NCBI GenBank assembly: GCA_963974595.1
Contig: CAXBDA010000001.1
Location: forward strand, 48,956-112,955
DNA length: 64,000 nucleotides
Direction of reading: 5' to 3'
Source of the DNA: PZPK01 sp963974595
GTDB lineage: Bacteria > Pseudomonadota > Gammaproteobacteria > Pseudomonadales > Oleiphilaceae
Positions 8,445 to 16,961 of this stretch are shown one piece after another. The notes beneath the pieces were generated by a model, which did not search any database, was not told the DNA's origin, and saw only the letters and a program-made list of their open reading frames with translations. The translations under genes and the position numbers were made by a program. Numbering within the stretch: position 1 is the first letter of the stretch; every line of letters starts with the position of its first letter.

Positions 8445-8762
8445 ATGGTTGAGGCACTAAGAATACCAGCTCATCAGCCTACTAGTGTGGGCGCCATGCT
8501 CAAAGAAGAATTTCTGGAGCCCTTGAGCATCACCCAGGGTGAACTGGCAAAAGCGATGGGTGTAGGCCGCAAAACCGTCAATGAACTTTGTGGTGGTCGT
8601 CGTGGTGTGACGGCAGAAACCGCTTTTTTGCTGGCAAAGGTTCTGGGAACCACGCCTGAGTTTTGGCTGAATCTCCAGTTCATAAATGATATGTGGGTGG
8701 CTAAGCACAACGAGGTGTTGGTTGAGAAACTGGAACACGCGCGACCCTTAGTGGCCGCCTAG
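8445..8762 (+). CDS. higA: HigA-family antitoxin, XRE helix-turn-helix
   Basis: 105 aa from ATG 8445, chosen because AGAGG (8432-8436) lies 8 nt upstream; a GTG at 8436 is the in-frame alternative. The HTH_3 domain covers about residues 12-70 (SITQGELAKAMGVGRKTVNE, then TAETAFLLAKVLGTTPEFW, a HigA hallmark). It binds and neutralises HigB and autoregulates the pair, presumably at a site just upstream of higB. The intact pair would make loss of this insertion costly to the host. Confidence 0.9.
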   Translation: MVEALRIPAHQPTSVGAMLKEEFLEPLSITQGELAKAMGVGRKTVNELCGGRRGVTAETAFLLAKVLGTTPEFWLNLQFINDMWVAKHNEVLVEKLEHARPLVAA

Positions 8763-8780
8763 ATGAATAATTAATGACAG

Positions 8781-9668
8781 ATGACGGCCAATGAAAAATT
8801 CCTGACCCAACGGCAACGTTACCAGCCCGTGACGTTGCCCCAGGATTTCTCCGATGAGGAAATGGTCAGGGACTGGACGCTATCGGAAGCCGACAAGAAG
8901 GAAGTCAATCGCTACCGCACCACTTCTCGCTTGTTCATTGTTATTCAACTTTGTGCTGTTCGGCTTTATGGCCGCTTCCTAGCGGAGGTCAACGCCCTGT
9001 CGCCGCGCATTGTGAGCTACCTCAGCGGCCAGTTTGAATTGCCGCCGTCACTGACCATCAACACCCCGGATCGGGATGCCACCTTTTCCGAACAACGCAA
9101 AAACATCCTAACTTATCTGGGCTTCACCAAATACGACGATACCGCGCAGAGCAACCTGGAAAACTGGCTATCCAGACAGGCCGAGCAAGGCTGCTTGCCT
9201 GATGCAGCATTATTTCTGCGGGCAGAGCAATATCTTCTCAACGCCAAGGTGATTTTACCGGGACCAAGCATCATGGAGCGCTTGATTATCAGCGTTTGCT
9301 CCGAGGTGCATGAGCGATTGTTCGAGTCGCTTTACCAGCAACTATCAGCAGAAATCCGGCAGGTAATCGATGAACTTTTGATTGCACCACCAGGTGATCA
9401 ACGATCACCGTTCTACCTTCTGAAAGAATATCCGCCTTCGGCCACAGTCACTTCGATTCAAAGCTACCTGGAACGTTATCACTCACTGGAAGGGACCGAT
9501 ATTGATGCTATCGAATCCCAAATCCTGGATCCGGCTTTTATGGATTACCTGTACAAGCTGGCCCGACGTTACAACGCCACGGCGGATCTGGATATTGTTG
9601 AAGAGCAGTGGGATGAAATGATTCATGTGGCCACGTCGTTAAAGGAGCGCACGCAACGACCATATTAA
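8781..9668 (+). pseudogene. tnpA: Tn3-family transposase, N-terminal third only
   Basis: 295 codons beginning MTANEKFLTQRQRYQPVTLP, the DUF4158 N-terminal domain of Tn3-family TnpA, with QDFSDEEMVRDWTLSEADK and the following DNA-binding region. Full-length enzymes are near 1000 aa; the DDE catalytic region is missing because homology breaks off at about ATSLKERT, and the frame then runs into IS3-family sequence and stops. It follows higA by 18 bp in the same direction, and base composition is higher in GC than the flanking genes. No 38-bp Tn3 inverted repeat is visible on either side. Confidence 0.85.
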
Positions 9669-9900
9669 GTCTTTCTTCCAAGAGCCAATCTTGAGGACGT
9701 TTTTCCTGAACCATACGGCTTAACCTTTCAGAGGATACTGTTTCAAATTCTTGATTTTTGGCTTTAACAATCCATTTATTTAAGGTTGAAAAGCCAATAC
9801 CTAATGATGTTGATACTTCTTTTAAACTGGTTTCTGAACCTCTGTTTAAGGCTTTTTCGACTGCTTGAATTTTAAACGATTGAGTGAAATTCCGCTTCAT
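9667..9900 (-). pseudogene. IS3-family OrfA, N-terminal fragment
   Basis: About 78 codons with an OrfA-type helix-turn-helix (MKRNFTQSFKIQAVEKALNR, then STSLGIGFSTLNKW) and a following EKRPQDWLLEERL segment seen in some IS3-group OrfA proteins. Similarity ends at the junction with the tnpA fragment. The frame continues to 9538 only as antisense of tnpA. OrfB is absent. The upstream terminus TGTGTCAGAATAG lies on the same strand at 9937-9949. Confidence 0.7.
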
Positions 9901-9910
9901 TTTTTACTAC

Positions 9911-9949
9911 CTCTAACTAAAAATTAGAGGCGACAACTATTCTGACACA
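9911..9949 (-). repeat. IS3-type left terminus
   Basis: On the minus strand, TGTGTCAGAATAGTTGTCGC begins at 9949 and leads into orfA 49 bp later, as at an IS3-family left end. CCTCTAA/TTAGAGG (9911-9930) forms a hairpin between terminus and gene. No matching right terminus is seen. Confidence 0.5.
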
Positions 9950-10001
9950 GGGGGTGAGAAACCTTATATTTCAACAGATTGTGAGAGTTTTAGCCTCTTT
10001 T

Positions 10002-10027
10002 TTACCTCATGAAAGCGGAGAAGAGCC
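10002..10027 (-). repeat. Right terminal inverted repeat (ISL3-type)
   Basis: Reverse complement begins GGCTCTTCTCCGCTTTC and pairs with the left end at 7719-7744 with one mismatch in 26. The preceding 50 bp may be remnant ISL3 leader. Confidence 0.85.
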
Positions 10028-10035
10028 TGAAAAGA
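10028..10035. repeat. Target-site duplication, right copy
   Basis: TGAAAAGA, identical to 7711-7718 on the other side of the insertion. Confidence 0.8.
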
Positions 10036-10062
10036 ACGGAGATTCTCTGCCTTTACAAGCAC

Positions 10063-10848
10063 TTAAGTTGTAGTAGGGTGATGCGGTAACCATTCGATAG
10101 ACGCTAGGATTTTTGCAAAATCAAGATCATAAATATCATCAAATTTATCGAAATAAGATTCAATGAATTTATGATCAGGTTTTTCAGTTTTAAAGGCAAA
10201 AACGACGATATTGTTATGATCTTCGATATTTATAATGGCCGTTGCTGCAAATATTTTTCGCAGTATGACTAAGGCATCAATTAACTTGTTTTGATCTTCT
10301 AACACATAATTTATTGCAAGAATGCCATTTCCAGATAGTTTTCCCCATAACTTAATAACGAAGTCATTTGAGAATATCGTATTGTAATTACTTCGAATAT
10401 CAAATAAATCGAAATAAATAATATCCTGTTCCGACATTTCACGGCATATAAACTTAGTTGCATCATCGATAACAATCGAGCTACCAGAAGGTAGATGAAA
10501 AAACTGTTTGGTTTGCTCAAGTCTCGCTTGAGATATTTCAACAGTTGTTAATTTTATTTGGGTATGTACCTCACCTAGATAGCGTTCTATAGACCCCGTA
10601 CCGAGCCCTAGATTTAGTACTTTTGTTGCATCAGGCTTAAGAATTTGAGCAATTAACAGCGATTTTAAATAAGGCACTACTGGGCGACCAGGTTCCTTTA
10701 GTGACATGGCGCCATGAAGTACACCATCCTCACTCACCATCCATCTTAAGTCTGCATTTTCTCTTACTTCCATTCGACACAAGGAAGTCGCTTCCTTATC
10801 TAATAGCAAGCCCTGTCTTGGGTCAAACGTTGCGAAATTCACAGGCAT
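10063..10848 (-). CDS. Spermidine synthase-like SAM-fold methyltransferase/aminopropyltransferase
   Basis: 261 aa with a Rossmann SAM-binding motif LNLGLGTGSIERYL (about residue 100), an acidic strand end TTVEISQARLEQT and FDLFDIRSN where spermidine synthases carry their substrate Asp. The layout (beta N-terminal region, then Rossmann core to about 220) fits the SpeE-like superfamily, but the full polyamine-synthase substrate motifs are not evident, so the reaction is unknown. It is the last of a minus-strand run after the HupE/anchor pair, 90 bp downstream. ATG 10848 is preceded by a GGGAG-like sequence. Confidence 0.7.
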   Translation of the reverse strand: MPVNFATFDPRQGLLLDKEATSLCRMEVRENADLRWMVSEDGVLHGAMSLKEPGRPVVPYLKSLLIAQILKPDATKVLNLGLGTGSIERYLGEVHTQIKLTTVEISQARLEQTKQFFHLPSGSSIVIDDATKFICREMSEQDIIYFDLFDIRSNYNTIFSNDFVIKLWGKLSGNGILAINYVLEDQNKLIDALVILRKIFAATAIINIEDHNNIVVFAFKTEKPDHKFIESYFDKFDDIYDLDFAKILASIEWLPHHPTTT

Positions 10849-10938
10849 GATACACTCCCGTTAAGATTAGTTAGGGTTTATTTTTATGGCCATGCCTGTG
10901 ACTATGACTTATATCTCTTCTTCGCAGCATTAACAGTT

Positions 10939-11532
10939 TTATTTCACGCCAATCAGTTCAAAATTGCCTTCGACTTGAAGATGCACAATAGCAGGAGTAT
11001 TTCCTTTATTTTTCCAATACCAGCCATGCGAGCCATCGAAGGGGGCGGTGAAAGTTCCTCTTACTCTGTTGGCTGTGCTGACGGCGTAACTTTCAAAAAA
11101 ACCTGTGGTATCTCCTTTCGGCTCGCCATGAAAGTCAAAAAACAGTACCTCACCTTCTGTTTTCCAGGCATAACGAACAGCGTCCCCTTTTAGAATATTG
11201 AACTTATATTCCAGCCCCTCGCCTACAGCAACAGTAATGCTTGTATTATGTTCCTGTAACTCACCTGCACTAGGTTCTTGAAGTTTGTCTGTGCTTGCAC
11301 TGGCTGGTGGCATAGCAGTGTTAACGTCATCGATATTGGCCAACGTAGTTAAACCTAATGCCGCCCCGACACCTGTTGGGTCAATATTATATTCAGCTGG
11401 TAAAATGGTAAAAACCAGAACCAGAGCACCAAATATGGCCGCAAATACACTTGCTTTGATCAGCGTACTTATAGAATGTACGGTATGCTCAAGTTCATGC
11501 TGAATGCTACCTGTGTGTTCTTGTTGTGTCAT
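10939..11532 (-). CDS. Single-span transmembrane anchor protein
   Basis: 197 aa from the second ATG (11532), chosen because AAGGA lies 6 nt before it; ATG 11538 is the alternative. A short cytoplasmic N-terminus (QQEHTGSIQHELEHTVHSIS) precedes one membrane helix (about residues 24-46, ASVFAAIFGALVLVFTI). A periplasmic domain follows in which GEGLEYKFNILKGDAVRYAW and GSHGWYWKNKGNTPAIVHLQ suggest a small beta fold. It lies 9 bp after the HupE-like gene, and such anchor proteins are often found next to HupE/UreJ-type transporters. The function is not known. Confidence 0.7.
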   Translation of the reverse strand: MTQQEHTGSIQHELEHTVHSISTLIKASVFAAIFGALVLVFTILPAEYNIDPTGVGAALGLTTLANIDDVNTAMPPASASTDKLQEPSAGELQEHNTSITVAVGEGLEYKFNILKGDAVRYAWKTEGEVLFFDFHGEPKGDTTGFFESYAVSTANRVRGTFTAPFDGSHGWYWKNKGNTPAIVHLQVEGNFELIGVK

Positions 11533-11541
11533 ATACATTCC

Positions 11542-12249
11542 TTAAATCGTTGTAAAATAACCGGTCAATTGAAAGCCAACCAAGATCACACCACCACTCA
11601 TTAGTAATGCATTGGTCGCTGTTGAAAAACGGAGAAAGCTAGGGTGTCTTCGCCAAAAACTTAGCGCTAATAAAACCATAATCAATACAGAGAATTGCCC
11701 TAATTCAACACCAACATTGAAAGAAATAAGGTTTTCGACTAAACCATCTTTCGGGATTTCAAACTCTTGAATTTTAGTAGCAAGACCAAATCCATGGAAT
11801 AAACCAAAGATCATAACGGCTGCTTTCGTATTTGGTTGAAAGCCAAAAATTCGTTTAAAGCCACCCAGGTTATCGAAGCCTTTATAGATGATAGAAAAAC
11901 CAATAATGGCATCAATCAAATACGCGTTGACAGATAAATCGTAAAGCACACCAAACATCAATGTTGTACTGTGACCTATCGTAAAAAGCGTCACATAAAT
12001 CAGTACATCTTTTGATCGATATAAGAAAAAAATAACGCCAACGAGAAAGAGCAAATGATCGTAACCTGTTACCATATGCTTAGCGCCGATATACATATAT
12101 GGAATAATCGATACGCCTTGATTAGCGAGCAAGAATTGCTTTGTGCTGTCATCAACCCCATGCGCAAAAAGCGCTGTAGAAAATAAACAGGCACTTAAAA
12201 TAAAGACAATCCTGTTTATCGTTAAAAAATTAAACACCATAGAATCCAC
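11542..12249 (-). CDS. HupE/UreJ-type membrane protein, possible metal permease
   Basis: About 235 aa (GTG 12249, or 232 aa from ATG 12240; no clear ribosome site separates them). A signal peptide (ILSACLFSTALFAHG) is followed by six or seven membrane helices. The family's histidine motifs are clear: GAKHMVTGYDHLLFLVG, TIGHSTTLMFG and GLFHGFGLA. HupE/UreJ proteins are mostly linked to nickel or cobalt uptake, but members outside hydrogenase and urease loci have unproven substrates. It is coupled to the anchor protein downstream. No hydrogenase or urease gene is in the window, so the substrate is open. Confidence 0.78.
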   Translation of the reverse strand: MDSMVFNFLTINRIVFILSACLFSTALFAHGVDDSTKQFLLANQGVSIIPYMYIGAKHMVTGYDHLLFLVGVIFFLYRSKDVLIYVTLFTIGHSTTLMFGVLYDLSVNAYLIDAIIGFSIIYKGFDNLGGFKRIFGFQPNTKAAVMIFGLFHGFGLATKIQEFEIPKDGLVENLISFNVGVELGQFSVLIMVLLALSFWRRHPSFLRFSTATNALLMSGGVILVGFQLTGYFTTI

Positions 12250-12592
12250 TTACCTATTGAAGAAATGAAACCGTTAAACGTTAATGCTAGATACTATCAA
12301 AATTCCCGTTGTAATTATGACATGAACGCTTATCGTTTATTATATTATGTGTAATCAATAACTTTAAATGACTACTACGTATACAAATAACTCAAAGTAT
12401 TCATTTACGGCTATAAACTGCGCTTTTCGTCATGTTTGGCTGCTGGTTCTAAATCACGGGAATGTAACATGGAGAAAAACAAGCCCGAAAGGCCTTGCCT
12501 GAGCTTGTTGAAGAGACTGCGGCTAAAATGAACACGTTGTGTGTTCATCATAAGCAGTATGTTCTTGGTGAAAGAAGGCTTAAGGTGATTTA
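12250..12592. other. Intergenic region between the Mo enzyme and the HupE-like gene
   Basis: 343 bp without a gene. It contains the minus-strand terminator at 12475-12510, a separate hairpin ATGAACAC/GTGTTCAT (12528-12548, 5-nt loop) nearer the Mo-enzyme stop, and about 225 bp of AT-rich sequence upstream of the HupE-like gene that should hold its promoter; no unambiguous -35/-10 pair was seen. GCCTGAGCTTGTTGAAG (12496-12512) resembles one end of the dispersed repeat described near the atu genes. Confidence 0.5.
12475..12510 (-). terminator. Terminator after the molybdopterin oxidoreductase
   Basis: Read on the minus strand, AACAAGC and AGGC pair with GCCT and GCTTGTT to form a two-part stem followed by TTTT. 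It lies about 80 bp beyond the stop at 12593; the hairpin at 12528-12548 may act with it. Confidence 0.55.
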
Positions 12593-14749
12593 TCAGACTT
12601 CAGATAGTCCCACTATTCTACAAGGTGTTCCATTAAATACTGGCATACCCGTAAACTGACATAAGACCCGATCACTATGTAGATAATTCACATTCACGCT
12701 AGGCTTCTGCTTTGCCAAAGTCTGACTAGAATCGAATGTATGCCCCCAAAACTGCTGCACCATGACCACGCCTTGTCGAATGGTGTCGCTGGGTTTTGCT
12801 TTGAGTTTGATACGACCTGATTCTGTGGCAATCTCGATCCAATCGCCCTCCTTTATGTTCAACTCTTGTGCATCGCCACTGTGTATGGTCGCGACATTTT
12901 CATCGGTATGTTTCATCAAAGACGGAAGATTTTTTGTCCAGGTATTGAATGTAGCTAAGCGTCGGCCGCCTGAAATCAAGCTAAACGGCCATGACTTTGT
13001 GGGTACGGGTGGATTCTTTAGAACAAGCCTAACTGCCTCACAAAAATCGTCTGGGGCTAAATGCACCTTCTTATCTAATGTTCGTATATGTTGTGTAAAA
13101 AATGCGTCTTTCTGAAGTGGACCAACACTGACACCATGATCAGATTTTTTAAGAGTATTCAGAGAGAGTTTCTTCATTGAGAATGGGCTAATGAGCAAGG
13201 CTTTTGCAAGATGCGCTTCGGTAAAATTTCTGCCAAACCAAGCCAGACACTTATCTATTCCGCTAATCAAGGGGTTATTTAAAAATGGCACCTTGGCAGC
13301 GCGACTTATGTCGCGAAATATATCCCATTCTGGCCTTGCCTTCCCTGTGGGCTCAACAAGCTTTTTTCGCCATTCAGCATGAGGCACAGGATCAAAGGGT
13401 TGGGTAAGAAAGTGAAAACCGCCCTTTTCATATATAGTGCATGCGGGCAAATTATAGTGTGCTAGCGCGCCCGTATCAGAGCGGTAAATATCTATTGTGA
13501 CAAGTAAGTCTAATTTTTTTAAGGCTTGTTCTACCTTAGAGGAATTTGGAAATGATATCAGCGGGTTACCTGCCACGACAATTAAAGCACGAATACGCTG
13601 TTCATCATCGGATAAAACATCCTCAGCAAACACAGAAGCAGGCGGCCCACCAAAAATTTGCGGATATTTACCTACGCGTGATGGCGCGGGGTTTTTCTTT
13701 TTGGTAAATAAGTGGATCAGGTCGGTATTATTGATTGCGCCTGGGTTAAAGAATAAACCACCCTCTTTTCCTACCCTGCCGGTGATGACATTGAGCGTTT
13801 GTACTGCCCACTCCGTTAGTGCGGTATTATGACTCGTTTGAACACCGACTCTGGTGGTAATAAATGCTGTTTTAGCCCCTGAAAATTCATCCGCGAGTCG
13901 AATGATCGTTAATTCATTAATACCGCTTATCGATGCAATGCTGGCTAATGAGAAAGAGTCGACAAATGCCTTCCACCAGTCAAAGCCGATACAGTGATTT
14001 TGTACGTATTCTTGCTTGATGTTATCAGCTTCAATAATACGTTTAATCATGCCCAGCAATAAAAAAAGATCCGTACCGGGCTGTATCATTAGATGCTGGT
14101 CAGCCACTTTTGTGGTTTCAGTGACGCGCGGATCAACCACAACAACCTTACCACCGCGCTGTCGTATATTTTTTAAATCGCCCGCTATTCTTGGCCTGCG
14201 TTGTAATAACGTCATGCCTTGAGTGACTAAAGGATTAGTCCCTAATAATAAGGCGAAGTCTGTATTATCTGCATCGGGTTGAATAATAATTGTTTGGTCG
14301 CCAAACAAGCGCTCTGCAACAGCGCCTCTATCGGTGTATTCTAAGGATAAGACATTCATTGAATTCGGTGAGCCAAGGGCCGAGCACAGAGTATTAGCAC
14401 CAATCATGGCACTTGAATCCGCCGCATTACCCCAGTAGGTGGCGATCGCCAAGGGGCCGTACTTATCCCGAATACTTCTTAGCTTTTGGCCTATTTCATC
14501 GGTCGCCGTTTGCCATTCAATTTGTTCAAAATGACCACCCTGGCTTTTTTCCGGATGGAGTAATCTATCTGGATCATTCTGATACTCAGGTATAGCCATG
14601 CCTTTTTTACAGGCATAACCAAGGCTAAAGGGGTGTGTTGGGTCGGGCCTTACCCGTGTCATCTTGCCATCTTCAATGTCGAACTCCATGCCGCACTGGG
14701 GTTCACACGCACCAAATTTACACGTACTTTTAATGGTTGTTACAGACAT
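12593..14749 (-). CDS. Molybdopterin-dependent oxidoreductase (bis-MGD, formate dehydrogenase/nitrate reductase superfamily)
   Basis: 718 aa, cytoplasmic by lack of any signal or Tat motif. The N-terminus carries four cysteines for a [4Fe-4S] cluster (CKFGACEPQCGMEF and, 30 residues on, YACKKG). MGD-binding landmarks follow: FALLLGTNPLVTQGM, VVVDPRVTETT, ALIVVAGNPLISFPN and the C-terminal molydop-binding domain (SGGRRLATFNTWTKNLPSL). No electron-transfer partner, chaperone or formate channel is nearby, so the substrate cannot be named. It follows an AraC regulator on the same strand by 150 bp and could be its target. Confidence 0.82.
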   Translation of the reverse strand: MSVTTIKSTCKFGACEPQCGMEFDIEDGKMTRVRPDPTHPFSLGYACKKGMAIPEYQNDPDRLLHPEKSQGGHFEQIEWQTATDEIGQKLRSIRDKYGPLAIATYWGNAADSSAMIGANTLCSALGSPNSMNVLSLEYTDRGAVAERLFGDQTIIIQPDADNTDFALLLGTNPLVTQGMTLLQRRPRIAGDLKNIRQRGGKVVVVDPRVTETTKVADQHLMIQPGTDLFLLLGMIKRIIEADNIKQEYVQNHCIGFDWWKAFVDSFSLASIASISGINELTIIRLADEFSGAKTAFITTRVGVQTSHNTALTEWAVQTLNVITGRVGKEGGLFFNPGAINNTDLIHLFTKKKNPAPSRVGKYPQIFGGPPASVFAEDVLSDDEQRIRALIVVAGNPLISFPNSSKVEQALKKLDLLVTIDIYRSDTGALAHYNLPACTIYEKGGFHFLTQPFDPVPHAEWRKKLVEPTGKARPEWDIFRDISRAAKVPFLNNPLISGIDKCLAWFGRNFTEAHLAKALLISPFSMKKLSLNTLKKSDHGVSVGPLQKDAFFTQHIRTLDKKVHLAPDDFCEAVRLVLKNPPVPTKSWPFSLISGGRRLATFNTWTKNLPSLMKHTDENVATIHSGDAQELNIKEGDWIEIATESGRIKLKAKPSDTIRQGVVMVQQFWGHTFDSSQTLAKQKPSVNVNYLHSDRVLCQFTGMPVFNGTPCRIVGLSEV

Positions 14750-14898
14750 AAGTGATGGCCTTTATGAAGAGATTTGGCCTATTTTCACTGTTTATGAAAC
14801 AAGATACTTGAATGAATCTGCTATTTAACAAGCCGTCACCTAGTAGCGCTCAGTACTGAAGCCCCCTCGAATTTAGTCATAAGTGCGCCCCTTAAAAA

Positions 14899-15702
14899 TC
14901 AAAGCTCTTCGGTCACAAGTATTGAAATAGCGGCCTGGTTAGAGAGCAGTGTTTTAGGTGGCACACCAAACATTTCTTTAAAAATACGTGAAAAGTGTGC
15001 GCTATCTGCAAAACCACATAACAAGGCCGAATCAGTAAAATTATGACCTTGTTGTATCAGCAGGATCACTTTTCTAATACGCAGCCAGAGCGAATAACGG
15101 CGGATAGGTATGCCTATTTGCTGCCTAAATAAATGCTGGAGACGGGATCGGGACAAACAACTGATCGCCTCAAGCGTTTCAATGTCACATTGCCCGCCCT
15201 CTGAACTATTCAAGGCATGAAGTACTTTTTTAATACGCGGATCTATAGGTTTTACGTAGTCGTCTTTCAGACCAAAATACTTAAAAACCAGTGCAATGAA
15301 TATACTCGGAGAAACCGGCTGATCAGATGCAACCAGTGCATCTATTTCGAGTGCAATATGCTTGTTATTTTCATGCTCATGTTCATAAAAAAGTACCGCA
15401 CGATCACCCATATAATCCGGTGTGATCGCAAAGGCATAATCTGCCGATTCGGGATCTAAATACACCATGAGTATTGGGTTATTTGAAGCCTTAATTTGAT
15501 GAGGCACGTCAGGTGGAAGCAGTGCACCTCTTATGCTGACAGCTGCTTCCCCCTCACCGAGTATCAACTCAAACGGGCCATTGATGCCGATACATAATTG
15601 GACAGCATGATGCGCATGCCGAGAAAAATCGAAACTTTGGCCTATATACATCACCCGCCTTGGCCCAATAAAGAGTTTTCTTGGAATCGTTTCTGTGCTC
15701 AT
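14899..15702 (-). CDS. AraC-family transcriptional regulator
   Basis: 267 aa. The N-terminal half (about 1-160) looks like a cupin-type sensing domain. The C-terminal 100 residues hold the paired helix-turn-helix of AraC: IETLEAISCLSRSRLQHLFR, then NFTDSALLCGFADSAHFSRI and FKEMFGVPPKTLL. It lies between the export cassette and the Mo enzyme, all on the minus strand, so either could be its regulon. The ligand is unknown. Confidence 0.88.
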   Translation of the reverse strand: MSTETIPRKLFIGPRRVMYIGQSFDFSRHAHHAVQLCIGINGPFELILGEGEAAVSIRGALLPPDVPHQIKASNNPILMVYLDPESADYAFAITPDYMGDRAVLFYEHEHENNKHIALEIDALVASDQPVSPSIFIALVFKYFGLKDDYVKPIDPRIKKVLHALNSSEGGQCDIETLEAISCLSRSRLQHLFRQQIGIPIRRYSLWLRIRKVILLIQQGHNFTDSALLCGFADSAHFSRIFKEMFGVPPKTLLSNQAAISILVTEEL

Positions 15703-15782
15703 ATCTTAAATCCGAATTAGCCGCAGTATCGTACTGTTATGGTTGTTTATGGCCTTCACTGCTGTATCGATGTCAAGGAGGC

Positions 15783-16961
15783 TTAAAAATAGTACGTCAG
15801 CTCGCCATAATAAAGATTTTCATAGAAGGCATATTCTGTTCCTGCTGCCCCTTTAAATAATTGCGCACCCAATTTAAGATATACGTCCTCAAAGGTAGGC
15901 AGGTCATAATTAAGTGTAGGCGATATAAACAGACTATGATCATCTAAATTTGAGATAGCCAAGAGCTCAAGTTCTAGAAGCGGTGTGAGTTCCTTACTGA
16001 TTATTCCACCCAGGTAATGCTTAGCCAAGCCGAGTTTTTCCCCCGCTAATATTTGGCTGAATTGATACTGCGTTGTGTCTGTCACCCCATCGCCATTGAA
16101 ATAGCCTTCAAGCACAAATTTAATACCGATCTTATTTGTGTAATCGGCGCTGATCACGGCTTCAACATAGCTTTCAGTGTCTTTAGCATTGTCTTTGGGG
16201 TCTGACCAGACAAATTCGGCTCTTAATCCAATTAAGCCCATTTGGCTCGCCAGCCCAAAACCGAGTTTATCTTCATCCAAAAACGCCCCGGCTATCAGCG
16301 AATAATCTATATCATACTGATTACTTTTAAATCGAAGCGCCGCGGAATTATCGGAAGGCTGTCGCTGCTGTGAATAGACCAGGCTCAGTCGGCTTAATTC
16401 TTGAATGTTGTAGTCGAGTAATATGGCATCGACACCCTGTCGCTCGTATCTTTCTAGCTGCAAAGGATTAAGTGGATTAAACCTATCAAGGGGGTTCCAA
16501 ATTAATGCACTGGCCCAGTTAATTTGTTGGCGGCCTATTCTGAGATCAAGATCATTATGAGTGAACTGCACCGTGCCTCGATACAGTTCACTTGTCCCAT
16601 AAACATCATTCGTGTCGATGCTGTTGCCTTGAAGCGTCCAATAGCGCTGCTCATCCACTTCCAAAAGCTGCCTAAATTGTGCGCTATCCAGATAAGAACC
16701 AAACTGAAGCTCATTATCATAAACCAGTTCAAATTGAATATTCTGCCAACGATCAGAAAACTCTAAACGAAGTCGGTTGATATCCAGCACGTAGCGTTCA
16801 GTAGGCCCAATAATCGTTTCACTGCTTAGCAGTAAGTTTTTATATTGCCCACTCAACTCGATGGCATAGCTCGCTGAAGAAAATGAAAACAGCGTCACTG
16901 CCCTCATCAACAGCACCAACATAGCTTGGATTCTGTTGAGCAACTTAGAGCATTTATACAT
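15783..16961 (-). CDS. Outer-membrane beta-barrel protein of the Lol/MacB-like cassette
   Basis: 392 aa with an N-terminal signal sequence (AVTLFSFSSASYA) and alternating polar/hydrophobic strands throughout. It ends ELTYYF, the terminal aromatic signal for BAM-dependent outer-membrane assembly. Motifs include LDLRIGRQQINWASA followed by WNPLDRFNPLNPLQ, reminiscent of DUF1302-like porins. Its start overlaps the permease stop by 8 bp, so translation is coupled and it belongs functionally to the ABC system upstream. Role inferred: outer-membrane acceptor or conduit. Confidence 0.7.
   Translation of the reverse strand: MYKCSKLLNRIQAMLVLLMRAVTLFSFSSASYAIELSGQYKNLLLSSETIIGPTERYVLDINRLRLEFSDRWQNIQFELVYDNELQFGSYLDSAQFRQLLEVDEQRYWTLQGNSIDTNDVYGTSELYRGTVQFTHNDLDLRIGRQQINWASALIWNPLDRFNPLNPLQLERYERQGVDAILLDYNIQELSRLSLVYSQQRQPSDNSAALRFKSNQYDIDYSLIAGAFLDEDKLGFGLASQMGLIGLRAEFVWSDPKDNAKDTESYVEAVISADYTNKIGIKFVLEGYFNGDGVTDTTQYQFSQILAGEKLGLAKHYLGGIISKELTPLLELELLAISNLDDHSLFISPTLNYDLPTFEDVYLKLGAQLFKGAAGTEYAFYENLYYGELTYYF

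Larger units (their letters stand above)
7719..10027. mobile_element. Mosaic insertion bounded by ISL3-type inverted ends
   Basis: 2,309 bp flanked by 26-bp inverted ends (25/26 identical, tip GGCTCTTC) and a perfect 8-bp direct repeat, so it was bounded by one transposition event. An intact ISL3 element would carry one transposase of over 400 aa; here only its last 82 codons remain, next to the left end. The rest is foreign pieces: higBA, the first 295 codons of a Tn3-family transposase and an IS3-family orfA front with its terminus. The 8.4-9.65 kb part is clearly richer in GC than the host. It is best read as an ISL3 copy in which other elements landed and recombined, now non-autonomous. 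Confidence 0.8.

Noticed and set aside
7719..10027. Reading the region as an intact Tn3-family transposon.
   Set aside because: No Tn3 terminal repeat or resolvase is present and TnpA lacks two thirds; the actual ends and 8-bp duplication are ISL3-type.
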